Below, piece after piece: positions 1 through 11,655 of a DNA stretch of 64,000 nt (within the stretch, counting starts at the first letter, position 1; the number at the start of each line of letters is the position of its first letter). Location of the stretch: positions 4,915,519 to 4,979,518 of the forward strand of contig OZ020521.1 in NCBI GenBank assembly GCA_963971425.1, read 5' to 3'. The stretch is from Bryoerythrophyllum caledonicum (lineage: Eukaryota; Streptophyta; Bryopsida; Pottiales; Pottiaceae). The notes beneath the pieces are model-generated. The model was not told the origin of the DNA. It did not search any database and was given only the letters and a program-made list of their open reading frames with translations. A program made the translations under genes and the position numbers.

Positions 1-999
1 CATCTAAAGTGAATAGCGGGTATCTAAAATAAATGAGTGGGACTACCCTTGACCCCTAAATTACCAAGATTGACCTTCAAGGACCAGGCGGGTTCCGCTT
101 GTGTCAATCTTTAGCATTCTTTTCCAAAAAATTATCGTAGATGGACATTACTAAAAGCTTTGTGTGAGTCCAAGTTTTTCCCCAATCCGACATTTAATGA
201 AAAAGTTATACGGTTTTGAAGTTCGAATGGGGAGAGCGGGCCCGTCGGGCAACTCCAAATACTTTTGCTAAGACACTCTATTGAAGGTGATATTTTCAAC
301 AACGACAAATAATATTATTTCCTTTCATCTTGTCAAGAAAAATCTCTTGTCTTTAGTGAGAAATAGCATATGAATCCAAGTCATACATTTTCACACATTG
401 TCGCACATTGTCGGGCTAAGTACCAAAAAATCTTCTTCTTTTCCACATAAAACTTAGTGATCTTCATATTTTTACTTTTTTATTTTCCCCACGGCATTGT
501 GCGGTGTAAACCTTTCCATTGACCATTCGGATTCTCATTCTAGAACATATTAGGTTCACAAAAAAATAAAACGTGAATTGATAGTTTTTGAACCTCCACT
601 CCTTGCACAATTTTTTTGAAAATGCTACAACTCTCCCCAACCTCTAAAATTTTGTGAACAAGGAGTTGATTGCATGTTCAACATGATTGTAATAGCTTAA
701 CATATTGTGTAGTGCAAAAAATTCACAACAAGTGATGTCAAAGTCAGCTGATCCTCTCAAAGCATTAAAGAAAATGACATCTTCCTACATTTCAAACGCT
801 ATAATCTTCCGATCCGTACGGTCAAAAAATGTGAAATTTTGCAGGCATGTTAATGACCTAGTCGTGTTCAAGATCCTACGGTCAAAACTTGAAAAAAAGA
901 CCCGGAGTTTCTCCTTTACACCCTACAACAGAATCTACATTTTTAAGGCGGGTTTTGTCAAGAAACTCTAGGTGTTAGGAAAAACCAATGCAACAAAGG

Positions 1000-1142
1000 G
1001 AGGGGTCGAGGCCCTCGACCTCTCTTGCCATGCAACAAAGAGGAGGGGTCGAGGCCTCGACCCCTCTTGCCATACAACACAAGGCCATACAACACAAGGC
1101 CATACAACAAACACAAGGGAGGGGTCGAGGCCTCGACCCCTC
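1000..1142. repeat. Palindrome and minisatellite cluster of a repeat unit (representative copy)
   Basis: Three GC-rich inverted repeats stand within 143 bp. Those at 1043-1066 and 1119-1142 are perfect 24-bp palindromes: gaggggtcgagg followed by its own reverse complement. The one at 1000-1024 is an imperfect 25-bp version. Between the second and third lie tandem copies of a 15-bp word, aaggccatacaacac. The cluster can form cruciforms in DNA or strong hairpins in RNA. It recurs in every unit, for example at 6570-6697 and 48839-48984. It is also where units vary in length: 1-3 copies of the 15-mer, and loss of a 43-bp palindrome module in several array B units. Confidence 0.9.
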
Positions 1143-1361
1143 TTCCTCTACGCAAAGGAATTACGCAACAACTTTGAAAGCTCACATACCTTGCACATGT
1201 CTTGATAGAAAAAACCCAAAGATCGCGGGACGCCAATCAACCACCGCATCGTTTCGTCCACCGCTTCAAAAAAAAAACAAAACGACCTTCAAGTCCATGC
1301 GGAAATCCTATGAAGCAAAACACTCTTCTACCAAATGAATCCTCGAGGTTAGCTTGGATCC

Positions 1362-1773
1362 TTATATACTTCCAAATTGAATCCATATTTAATAATATTG
1401 TTCAATAATAGAAAAATATTACAATAATCCAAATTGAATCCATATTTAGTATTGTTCACTTTACAAAATCCTATAATCCATTATTTGAATATTAGACTTA
1501 TCTAATTCACTTTTGGAAGGTCGAATTGGACGATAAAAATAGAATCAAGATATTTCATCACGACACCATGTGGGGCCCACACGAAGTTCATATTAACTAC
1601 TTTTGCCCATAACTTCGTATCATCATAACTTATACCCGAATGGAATATTCGATGACTTTGGAGCAAAGGTGAAGTATGGTACGGTGGGTCCCACCACATG
1701 GATGCTTTGTGGATCAACATTCCAACAATGCAAATATGATCATTGGTGTGTGAAGATCTACCGGATATAAATA
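1362..1773. promoter_or_regulatory. Putative bidirectional promoter region of the repeat unit (representative copy)
   Basis: A TATA box, TATAAATA, stands on the plus strand at 1766-1773. Another, tatataa, is on the minus strand at 1362-1368. Between or beside them are three GTGGGNCCCAC-type sites at 1570-1580, 1683-1695 and 1779-1800; the last contains a CACGTG G-box core. GGNCCCAC/GTGGNCCC is the known binding consensus of plant TCP factors. On the minus-strand side a good plant 5' splice site, AAG|GTATGT, follows about 170 bp downstream of the TATA box. The arrangement would fit divergent Pol II transcription, but no transcript is shown, so this is a prediction from motifs. The same block is in every complete unit. 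Confidence 0.4.
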
Positions 1774-1995
1774 GTATGTGGGGCCCACGTGGGACCCACC
1801 GTACACTTATATGTCTCTTACCGTAATAAATGCACAAATGGATATCTATGATATTGGGAGTGAGACCCTCCAAATATTGCCACATGGAGGGAGAGAGGAT
1901 TTAGAGAAAAAGTTCAAGGGGGTGGGGACCGCGGTGTATTTTTGGGGGGGCACTTACTGTTATGCTTTTTCTTCATATACCTAAGGCAACCCGGG

Positions 1996-3990
1996 CATCT
2001 AAAGTGAATAGCGGGTATCTAAAATAAATGAGTGGGACTACCCTTGACCCCTAAATTACCAAGATTGACCTTCAAGGACCGGGCGGGTTCCGCTTGTGTC
2101 AATCTTTAGCATTCTTTTCCAAAAAATTATCGTAGATGGACATTACTAAAAGCTTTGTGTGAGTCCAAGTTTTTCCCCAATCCGACATTTAATGAAAAAG
2201 TTATACGGTTTTGAAGTTCGAATGGGGAGAGCGGGCCCGTCGGGCAACTCCAAATACTTTTGCTAAGACACTCTATTGAAGGTGATATTTTCAACAACGA
2301 CAAATAATATTATTTCCTTTCATCTTGTCAAGAAAAATCTCTTGTCTTTAGTGAGAAATAGCATATGAATCCAAGTCATACATTTTCACACATTGTCGCA
2401 CATTGTCGGGCTAAGTACCAAAAAATCTTCTTCTTTTCCACATAAAACTTAGTGATCTTCATATTTTTACTTTTTTATTTTCCCCACGGCATTGTGCGGT
2501 GTAAACCTTTCCATTGACCATTCGGATTCTCATTCTAGAACATATTAGGTTCACAAAAAAATAAAACGTGAATTGATAGTTTTTGAACCTCCACTCCTTG
2601 CACAATTTTTTTGAAAATGCTACAACTCTCCCCAACCTCTAAAATTTTGTGAACAAGGAGTTGATTGCATGTTCAACATGATTGTAATAGCTTAACATAT
2701 TGTGTAGTGCAAAAAATTCACAACAAGTGATGTCAAAGTCAGCTGATCCTCTCAAAGCATTAAAGAAAATGACATCTTCCTACATTTCAAACGCTATAAT
2801 CTTCCGATCCGTACGGTCAAAAAATGTGAAATTTTGCAGGCATGTTAATGACCTAGTCGTGTTCAAGATCCTACGGTCAAAACTTGAAAAAAAGACCCGG
2901 AGTTTCTCCTTTACACCCTACAACAGAATCTACATTTTTAAGGCGGGTTTTGTCAAGAAACTCTAGGTGTTAGGAAAAACCAATGCAACAAAGGGAGGGG
3001 TCGAGGCCCTCGACCTCTCTTGCCATGCAACAAAGAGGAGGGGTCGAGGCCTCGACCCCTCTTGCCATACAACACAAGGCCATACAACACAAGGCCATAC
3101 AACAAACACAAGGGAGGGGTCGAGGCCTCGACCCCTCTTCCTCTACGCAAAGGAATTACGCAACAACTTTGAAAGCTCACATACCTTGCACATGTCTTGA
3201 TAGAAAAAACCCAAAGATCGCGGGACGCCAATCAACCACCGCATCGTTTCGTCCACCGCTTCAAAAAAAAAACAAAACGACCTTCAAGTCCATGCGGAAA
3301 TCCTATGAAGCAAAACACTCTTCTACCAAATGAATCCTCGAGGTTAGCTTGGATCCTTATATACTTCCAAATTGAATCCATATTTAATAATATTGTTCAA
3401 TAATAGAAAAATATTACAATAATCCAAATTGAATCCATATTTAGTATTGTTCACTTTACAAAATCCTATAATCCATTATTTGAATATTAGACTTATCTAA
3501 TTCACTTTTGGAAGGTCGAATTGGACGATAAAAATAGAATCAAGATATTTCATCACGACACCATGTGGGGCCCACACGAAGTTCATATTAACTACTTTTG
3601 CCCATAACTTCGTATCATCATAACTTATACCCGAATGGAATATTCGATGACTTTGGAGCAAAGGTGAAGTATGGTACGGTGGGTCCCACCACATGGATGC
3701 TTTGTGGATCAACATTCCAACAATGCAAATATGATCATTGGTGTGTGAAGATCTACCGGATATAAATAGTATGTGGGGCCCACGTGGGACCCACCGTACA
3801 CTTATATGTCTCTTACCGTAATAAATGCACAAATGGATATCTATGATATTGGGAGTGAGACCCTCCAAATATTGCCACATGGAGGGAGAGAGGATTTAGA
3901 GAAAAAGTTCAAGGGGGTGGGGACCGCGGTGTATTTTTGGGGGGGCACTTACTGTTATGCTTTTTCTTCATATACCTAAGGCAACCCGGG
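1996..3990 (+). repeat. Repeat unit F2 (1995 bp)
   Basis: Full unit with two 15-bp minisatellite copies and three palindromes. It has the common ggaccGggcgg state and is otherwise essentially identical to F1. Confidence 0.95.
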
Positions 3991-4250
3991 CATCTAAAGT
4001 GAATAGCGGGTATCTAAAATAAATGAGTGGGACTACCCTTGACCCCTAAATTACCAAGATTGACCTTCAAGGACCGGGCGGGTTCCGCTTGTGTCAATCT
4101 TTAGCATTCTTTTCCAAAAAATTATCGTAGATGGACATTACTAAAAAGCTTTGTGTGAGTCCAAGTTTTTCCCCAATCCGACATTTAATGAAAAAGTTAT
4201 ACGGTTTTGAAGTTCGAATGGGGAGAGCGGGCCCGTCGGGCAATTCCAAA
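3991..4250 (+). repeat. Truncated forward unit F3 at the inversion
   Basis: The first 260 bp of a unit. It has an extra A in the ctaaaaag stretch near 4144. Identity to the consensus ends after the word tccaaa at 4250, where the other units continue into tacttttgc. Confidence 0.93.
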
Positions 4251-4494
4251 CGTGCCCTTGTCTTTGCAAATGGCACAACTTACGTTTTGGAAAAATTGGC
4301 TTATGCCGAATCGAGTACAACTGGTGCTCCGTTTTTGTACCTCAGATCGCACTTGGCACTTTGGGGATCTCTATGATTTTGGGCTTCGAGTGGCTTGGAG
4401 GGGGTGGGCCCTTATATTGATGGCACGTTTTCATTTTAGTTGGTCGATAGGTATTTTTCAGAATTTCTTTTGGCAAGGTTGGCATGTGCATGAC
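4251..4494. other. Unique spacer at the array inversion point (array A copy)
   Basis: A 244-bp sequence absent from the repeat unit joins forward unit position 260 to reverse unit position about 1208. The two sides are not at matching unit positions, so this is not a simple palindrome centre. An almost identical 243-bp spacer occupies the same place in array B (38717-38959). Open frames cross it but show nothing recognisable. It could be a remnant of a longer ancestral unit or filler DNA from the rearrangement. Confidence 0.85.
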
Positions 4495-5715
4495 ATCAAG
4501 ACATGTGCAAGGTATGTGAGCTTTCAAAGTTGTTGCGTAATTCCTTTGCGTAGTGGAAGAGGGGTCGAGGCCTCGACCCCTCCCTTGTGTTTGTTGTATG
4601 GCCTTGTGTTGTATGGCCTTGTGTTGTATGGCCTTGTGTTGTATGGCAAGAGGGGTCGAGGCCTCGACCCCTCCTCTTTGTTGCATGGCAAGAGAGGTCG
4701 AGGGCCTCGACCCCTCCCTTTGTTGCATTGGTTTTTCCTAACACCTAGAGTTTCTTGACAAAACCCGCCTTAAAAATGTAGATTCTGTTGTAGGGTGTAA
4801 AGGAGAAACTCCGGGTCTTTTTTTCAAGTTTTGACCGTAGGATCTTGAACACGACTAGGTCATTAACATGCCTGCAAAATTTCACATTTTTTGACCGTAC
4901 GGATCGGAAGATTATAGCGTTTGAAATGTAGGAAGATGTCATTTTCTTTAATGCTTTGAGAGGATCAGCTGACTTTGACATCACTTGTTGTGAATTTTTT
5001 GCACTACACAATATGTTAAGCTATTACAATCATGTTGAACATGCAATCAACTCCTTGTTCACAAAATTTTAGAGGTTGGGGAGAGTTGTAGCATTTTCAA
5101 AAAAATTGTGCAAGGAGTGGAGGTTCAAAAACTATCAATTCACGTTTTATTTTTTTGTGAACCTAATATGTTCTAGAATGAGAATCCGAATGGTCAATGG
5201 AAAGGTTTACACCGCACAATGCCGTGGGGAAAATAAAAAAGTAAAAATATGAAGATCACTAAGTTTTATGTGGAAAAGAAGAAGATTTTTTGGTACTTAG
5301 CCCGACAATGTGCGACAATGTGTGAAAATGTATGACTTGGATTCATATGCTATTTCTCACTAAAGACAAGAGATTTTTCTTGACAAGATGAAAGGAAATA
5401 ATATTATTTGTCGTTGTTGAAAATATCACCTTCAATAGAGTGTCTTAGCAAAAGTATTTGGAGTTGCCCGACGGGCCCGCTCTCCCCATTCGAACTTCAA
5501 AACCGTATAACTTTTTCATTAAATGTCGGATTGGGGAAAAACTTGGACTCACACAAAGCTTTTAGTAATGTCCATCTACGATAATTTTTTGGAAAAGAAT
5601 GCTAAAGATTGACACAAGCGGAACCCGCCCGGTCCTTGAAGGTCAATCTTGGTAATTTAGGGGTCAAGGGTAGTCCCACTCATTTATTTTAGATACCCGC
5701 TATTCACTTTAGATG
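4495..5715 (-). repeat. Repeat unit A-R1, partial
   Basis: Starts at about unit position 1208 next to the spacer. It is the only unit with three extra copies of the 15-bp word, and it reads cgtagTggaag near 4555 where others read cgtagAggaag. It has therefore partly escaped homogenisation. Confidence 0.93.
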
Positions 5716-7695
5716 CCCGGGTTGCCTTAGGTATATGAAGAAAAAGCATAACAGTAAGTGCCCCCCCAAAAATACACCGCGGTCCCCACCCCCTTGAACT
5801 TTTTCTCTAAATCCTCTCTCCCTCCATGTGGCAATATTTGGAGGGTCTCACTCCCAATATCATAGATATCCATTTGTGCATTTATTACGGTAAGAGACAT
5901 ATAAGTGTACGGTGGGTCCCACGTGGGCCCCACATACTATTTATATCCGGTAGATCTTCACACACCAATGATCATATTTGCATTGTTGGAATGTTGATCC
6001 ACAAAGCATCCATGTGGTGGGACCCACCGTACCATACTTCACCTTTGCTCCAAAGTCATCGAATATTCCATTCGGGTATAAGTTATGATGATACGAAGTT
6101 ATGGGCAAAAGTAGTTAATATGAACTTCGTGTGGGCCCCACATGGTGTCGTGATGAAATATCTTGATTCTATTTTTATCGTCCAATTCGACCTTCCAAAA
6201 GTGAATTAGATAAGTCTAATATTCAAATAATGGATTATAGGATTTTGTAAAGTGAACAATACTAAATATGGATTCAATTTGGATTATTGTAACATTTTTC
6301 TATTATTGAACAATATTATTAAATATGGATTCAATTTGGAAGTATATAAGGATCCAAGCTAACCTCGAGGATTCATTTGGTAGAAGAGTGTTTTGCTTCA
6401 TAGGATTTCCGCATGGACTTGAAGGTCGTTTTGTTTTTTTTTTGAAGCGGTGGACGAAACGATGCGGTGGTTGATTGGCGTCCCGCGATCTTTGGGTTTT
6501 TTCTATCAAGACATGTGCAAGGTATGTGAGCTTTCAAAGTTGTTGCGTAATTCCTTTGCGTAGAGGAAGAGGGGTCGAGGCCTCGACCCCTCCCTTGTGT
6601 TTGTTGTATGGCCTTGTGTTGTATGGCAAGAGGGGTCGAGGCCTCGACCCCTCCTCTTTGTTGCATGGCAAGAGAGGTCGAGGGCCTCGACCCCTCCCTT
6701 TGTTGCATTGGTTTTTCCTAACACCTAGAGTTTCTTGACAAAACCCGCCTTAAAAATGTAGATTCTGTTGTAGGGTGTAAAGGAGAAACTCCGGGTCTTT
6801 TTTTCAAGTTTTGACCGTAGGATCTTGAACACGACTAGGTCATTAACATGCCTGCAAAATTTCACATTTTTTGACCGTACGGATCGGAAGATTATAGCGT
6901 TTGAAATGTAGGAAGATGTCATTTTCTTTAATGCTTTGAGAGGATCAGCTGACTTTGACATCACTTGTTGTGAATTTTTTGCACTACACAATATGTTAAG
7001 CTATTACAATCATGTTGAACATGCAATCAACTCCTTGTTCACAAAATTTTAGAGGTTGGGGAGAGTTGTAGCATTTTCAAAAAAATTGTGCAAGGAGTGG
7101 AGGTTCAAAAACTATCAATTCACGTTTTATTTTTTTGTGAACCTAATATGTTCTAGAATGAGAATCCGAATGGTCAATGGAAAGGTTTACACCGCACAAT
7201 GCCGTGGGGAAAATAAAAAAGTAAAAATATGAAGATCACTAAGTTTTATGTGGAAAAGAAGAAGATTTTTTGGTACTTAGCCCGACAATGTGCGACAATG
7301 TGTGAAAATGTATGACTTGGATTCATATGCTATTTCTCACTAAAGACAAGAGATTTTTCTTGACAAGATGAAAGGAAATAATATTATTTGTCGTTGTTGA
7401 AAATATCACCTTCAATAGAGTGTCTTAGCAAAAGTATTTGGAGTTGCCCGACGGGCCCGCTCTCCCCATTCGAACTTCAAAACCGTATAACTTTTTCATT
7501 AAATGTCGGATTGGGGAAAAACTTGGACTCACACAAAGCTTTTAGTAATGTCCATCTACGATAATTTTTTGGAAAAGAATGCTAAAGATTGACACAAGCG
7601 GAACCCGCCCGGTCCTTGAAGGTCAATCTTGGTAATTTAGGGGTCAAGGGTAGTCCCACTCATTTATTTTAGATACCCGCTATTCACTTTAGATG
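5716..7695 (-). repeat. Repeat unit A-R2 (1980 bp)
   Basis: One 15-bp minisatellite copy and three palindromes. Carries the aaCatttttc variant near 6293, shared with A-R5 and A-R9. Confidence 0.95.
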
Positions 7696-9675
7696 CCCGG
7701 GTTGCCTTAGGTATATGAAGAAAAAGCATAACAGTAAGTGCCCCCCCCAAAATACACCGCGGTCCCCACCCCCTTGAACTTTTTCTCTAAATCCTCTCTC
7801 CCTCCATGTGGCAATATTTGGAGGGTCTCACTCCCAATATCATAGATATCCATTTGTGCATTTATTACGGTAAGAGACATATAAGTGTACGGTGGGTCCC
7901 ACGTGGGCCCCACATACTATTTATATCCGGTAGATCTTCACACACCAATGATCATATTTGCATTGTTGGAATGTTGATCCACAAAGCATCCATGTGGTGG
8001 GACCCACCGTACCATACTTCACCTTTGCTCCAAAGTCATCGAATATTCCATTCGGGTATAAGTTATGATGATACGAAGTTATGGGCAAAAGTAGTTAATA
8101 TGAACTTCGTGTGGGCCCCACATGGTGTCGTGATGAAATATCTTGATTCTATTTTTATCGTCCAATTCGACCTTCCAAAAGTGAATTAGATAAGTCTAAT
8201 ATTCAAATAATGGATTATAGGATTTTGTAAAGTGAACAATACTAAATATGGATTCAATTTGGATTATTGTAATATTTTTCTATTATTGAACAATATTATT
8301 AAATATGGATTCAATTTGGAAGTATATAAGGATCCAAGCTAACCTCGAGGATTCATTTGGTAGAAGAGTGTTTTGCTTCATAGGATTTCCGCATGGACTT
8401 GAAGGTCGTTTTGTTTTTTTTTTGAAGCGGTGGACGAAACGATGCGGTGGTTGATTGGCGTCCCGCGATCTTTGGGTTTTTTCTATCAAGACATGTGCAA
8501 GGTATGTGAGCTTTCAAAGTTGTTGCGTAATTCCTTTGCGTAGAGGAAGAGGGGTCGAGGCCTCGACCCCTCCCTTGTGTTTGTTGTATGGCCTTGTGTT
8601 GTATGGCAAGAGGGGTCGAGGCCTCGACCCCTCCTCTTTGTTGCATGGCAAGAGAGGTCGAGGGCCTCGACCCCTCCCTTTGTTGCATTGGTTTTTCCTA
8701 ACACCTAGAGTTTCTTGACAAAACCCGCCTTAAAAATGTAGATTCTGTTGTAGGGTGTAAAGGAGAAACTCCGGGTCTTTTTTTCAAGTTTTGACCGTAG
8801 GATCTTGAACACGACTAGGTCATTAACATGCCTGCAAAATTTCACATTTTTTGACCGTACGGATCGGAAGATTATAGCGTTTGAAATGTAGGAAGATGTC
8901 ATTTTCTTTAATGCTTTGAGAGGATCAGCTGACTTTGACATCACTTGTTGTGAATTTTTTGCACTACACAATATGTTAAGCTATTACAATCATGTTGAAC
9001 ATGCAATCAACTCCTTGTTCACAAAATTTTAGAGGTTGGGGAGAGTTGTAGCATTTTCAAAAAAATTGTGCAAGGAGTGGAGGTTCAAAAACTATCAATT
9101 CACGTTTTATTTTTTTGTGAACCTAATATGTTCTAGAATGAGAATCCGAATGGTCAATGGAAAGGTTTACACCGCACAATGCCGTGGGGAAAATAAAAAA
9201 GTAAAAATATGAAGATCACTAAGTTTTATGTGGAAAAGAAGAAGATTTTTTGGTACTTAGCCCGACAATGTGCGACAATGTGTGAAAATGTATGACTTGG
9301 ATTCATATGCTATTTCTCACTAAAGACAAGAGATTTTTCTTGACAAGATGAAAGGAAATAATATTATTTGTCGTTGTTGAAAATATCACCTTCAATAGAG
9401 TGTCTTAGCAAAAGTATTTGGAGTTGCCCGACGGGCCCGCTCTCCCCATTCGAACTTCAAAACCGTATAACTTTTTCATTAAATGTCGGATTGGGGAAAA
9501 ACTTGGACTCACACAAAGCTTTTAGTAATGTCCATCTACGATAATTTTTTGGAAAAGAATGCTAAAGATTGACACAAGCGGAACCCGCCCGGTCCTTGAA
9601 GGTCAATCTTGGTAATTTAGGGGTCAAGGGTAGTCCCACTCATTTATTTTAGATACCCGCTATTCACTTTAGATG
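7696..9675 (-). repeat. Repeat unit A-R3 (1980 bp)
   Basis: One 15-bp copy and three palindromes. It has eight Cs then four As in the C-run near 7741, where most units have seven and five. This variant is shared only with A-R8. Confidence 0.95.
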
Positions 9676-11655
9676 CCCGGGTTGCCTTAGGTATATGAAG
9701 AAAAAGCATAACAGTAAGTGCCCCCCCAAAAATACACCGCGGTCCCCACCCCCTTGAACTTTTTCTCTAAATCCTCTCTCCCTCCATGTGGCAATATTTG
9801 GAGGGTCTCACTCCCAATATCATAGATATCCATTTGTGCATTTATTACGGTAAGAGACATATAAGTGTACGGTGGGTCCCACGTGGGCCCCACATACTAT
9901 TTATATCCGGTAGATCTTCACACACCAATGATCATATTTGCATTGTTGGAATGTTGATCCACAAAGCATCCATGTGGTGGGACCCACCGTACCATACTTC
10001 ACCTTTGCTCCAAAGTCATCGAATATTCCATTCGGGTATAAGTTATGATGATACGAAGTTATGGGCAAAAGTAGTTAATATGAACTTCGTGTGGGCCCCA
10101 CATGGTGTCGTGATGAAATATCTTGATTCTATTTTTATCGTCCAATTCGACCTTCCAAAAGTGAATTAGATAAGTCTAATATTCAAATAATGGATTATAG
10201 GATTTTGTAAAGTGAACAATACTAAATATGGATTCAATTTGGATTATTGTAATATTTTTCTATTATTGAACAATATTATTAAATATGGATTCAATTTGGA
10301 AGTATATAAGGATCCAAGCTAACCTCGAGGATTCATTTGGTAGAAGAGTGTTTTGCTTCATAGGATTTCCGCATGGACTTGAAGGTCGTTTTGTTTTTTT
10401 TTTGAAGCGGTGGACGAAACGATGCGGTGGTTGATTGGCGTCCCGCGATCTTTGGGTTTTTTCTATCAAGACATGTGCAAGGTATGTGAGCTTTCAAAGT
10501 TGTTGCGTAATTCCTTTGCATAGAGGAAGAGGGGTCGAGGCCTCGACCCCTCCCTTGTGTTTGTTGTATGGCCTTGTGTTGTATGGCAAGAGGGGTCGAG
10601 GCCTCGACCCCTCCTCTTTGTTGCATGGCAAGAGAGGTCGAGGGCCTCGACCCCTCCCTTTGTTGCATTGGTTTTTCCTAACACCTAGAGTTTCTTGACA
10701 AAACCCGCCTTAAAAATGTAGATTCTGTTGTAGGGTGTAAAGGAGAAACTCCGGGTCTTTTTTTCAAGTTTTGACCGTAGGATCTTGAACACGACTAGGT
10801 CATTAACATGCCTGCAAAATTTCACATTTTTTGACCGTACGGATCGGAAGATTATAGCGTTTGAAATGTAGGAAGATGTCATTTTCTTTAATGCTTTGAG
10901 AGGATCAGCTGACTTTGACATCACTTGTTGTGAATTTTTTGCACTACACAATATGTTAAGCTATTACAATCATGTTGAACATGCAATCAACTCCTTGTTC
11001 ACAAAATTTTAGAGGTTGGGGAGAGTTGTAGCATTTTCAAAAAAATTGTGCAAGGAGTGGAGGTTCAAAAACTATCAATTCACGTTTTATTTTTTTGTGA
11101 ACCTAATATGTTCTAGAATGAGAATCCGAATGGTCAATGGAAAGGTTTACACCGCACAATGCCGTGGGGAAAATAAAAAAGTAAAAATATGAAGATCACT
11201 AAGTTTTATGTGGAAAAGAAGAAGATTTTTTGGTACTTAGCCCGACAATGTGCGACAATGTGTGAAAATGTATGACTTGGATTCATATGCTATTTCTCAC
11301 TAAAGACAAGAGATTTTTCTTGACAAGATGAAAGGAAATAATATTATTTGTCGTTGTTGAAAATATCACCTTCAATAGAGTGTCTTAGCAAAAGTATTTG
11401 GAGTTGCCCGACGGGCCCGCTCTCCCCATTCGAACTTCAAAACCGTATAACTTTTTCATTAAATGTCGGATTGGGGAAAAACTTGGACTCACACAAAGCT
11501 TTTAGTAATGTCCATCTACGATAATTTTTTGGAAAAGAATGCTAAAGATTGACACAAGCGGAACCCGCCCGGTCCTTGAAGGTCAATCTTGGTAATTTAG
11601 GGGTCAAGGGTAGTCCCACTCATTTATTTTAGATACCCGCTATTCACTTTAGATG
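9676..11655 (-). repeat. Repeat unit A-R4 (1980 bp)
   Basis: One 15-bp copy and three palindromes. Has tttgcAtagag near 10519, shared only with its neighbour A-R5. Confidence 0.95.

Larger units (their letters stand above)
1..1995 (+). repeat. Repeat unit F1 (1995 bp)
   Basis: Full unit with two copies of the 15-bp minisatellite and all three palindromes. It carries the variant ggaccAggcgg near position 86, where most units read ggaccGggcgg. The same variant occurs in reverse unit R8 of array A (complement at 19518). Confidence 0.95.
1..4250 (+). repeat. Array A, forward arm of the 2-kb tandem repeat
   Basis: Two complete 1995-bp units and the first 260 bp of a third lie head to tail in plus orientation. 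The phase mark catctaaagtgaat recurs at 1, 1996 and 3991. Units 1 and 2 differ by hardly any bases. The arm presumably continues left of the window. It stops at 4250, where sequence identity to the unit is lost and a unique spacer begins. Short open frames inside the units (60-127 codons) are copied with the DNA and show no independent sign of coding. Confidence 0.97.

Noticed and set aside
1000..1142. CRISPR-like repeat-spacer structure
   Set aside because: Only three palindromes with short, related spacers, in a eukaryotic satellite and with no cas genes.
1608..1640. loxP-like half site (ataacttcgtat) in each unit
   Set aside because: Twelve bases match a loxP arm, but the second arm is missing; the partner is a direct, partial repeat (ataactt). 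Coincidence is enough.
1502..1885. A 127-codon frame (and 88-, 92- and 116-codon frames) conserved in every repeat unit as possible genes
   Set aside because: The units are nearly identical at DNA level, so conservation of frames carries no information. Several frames overlap on both strands and cross the palindromes, and none resembles a known protein.
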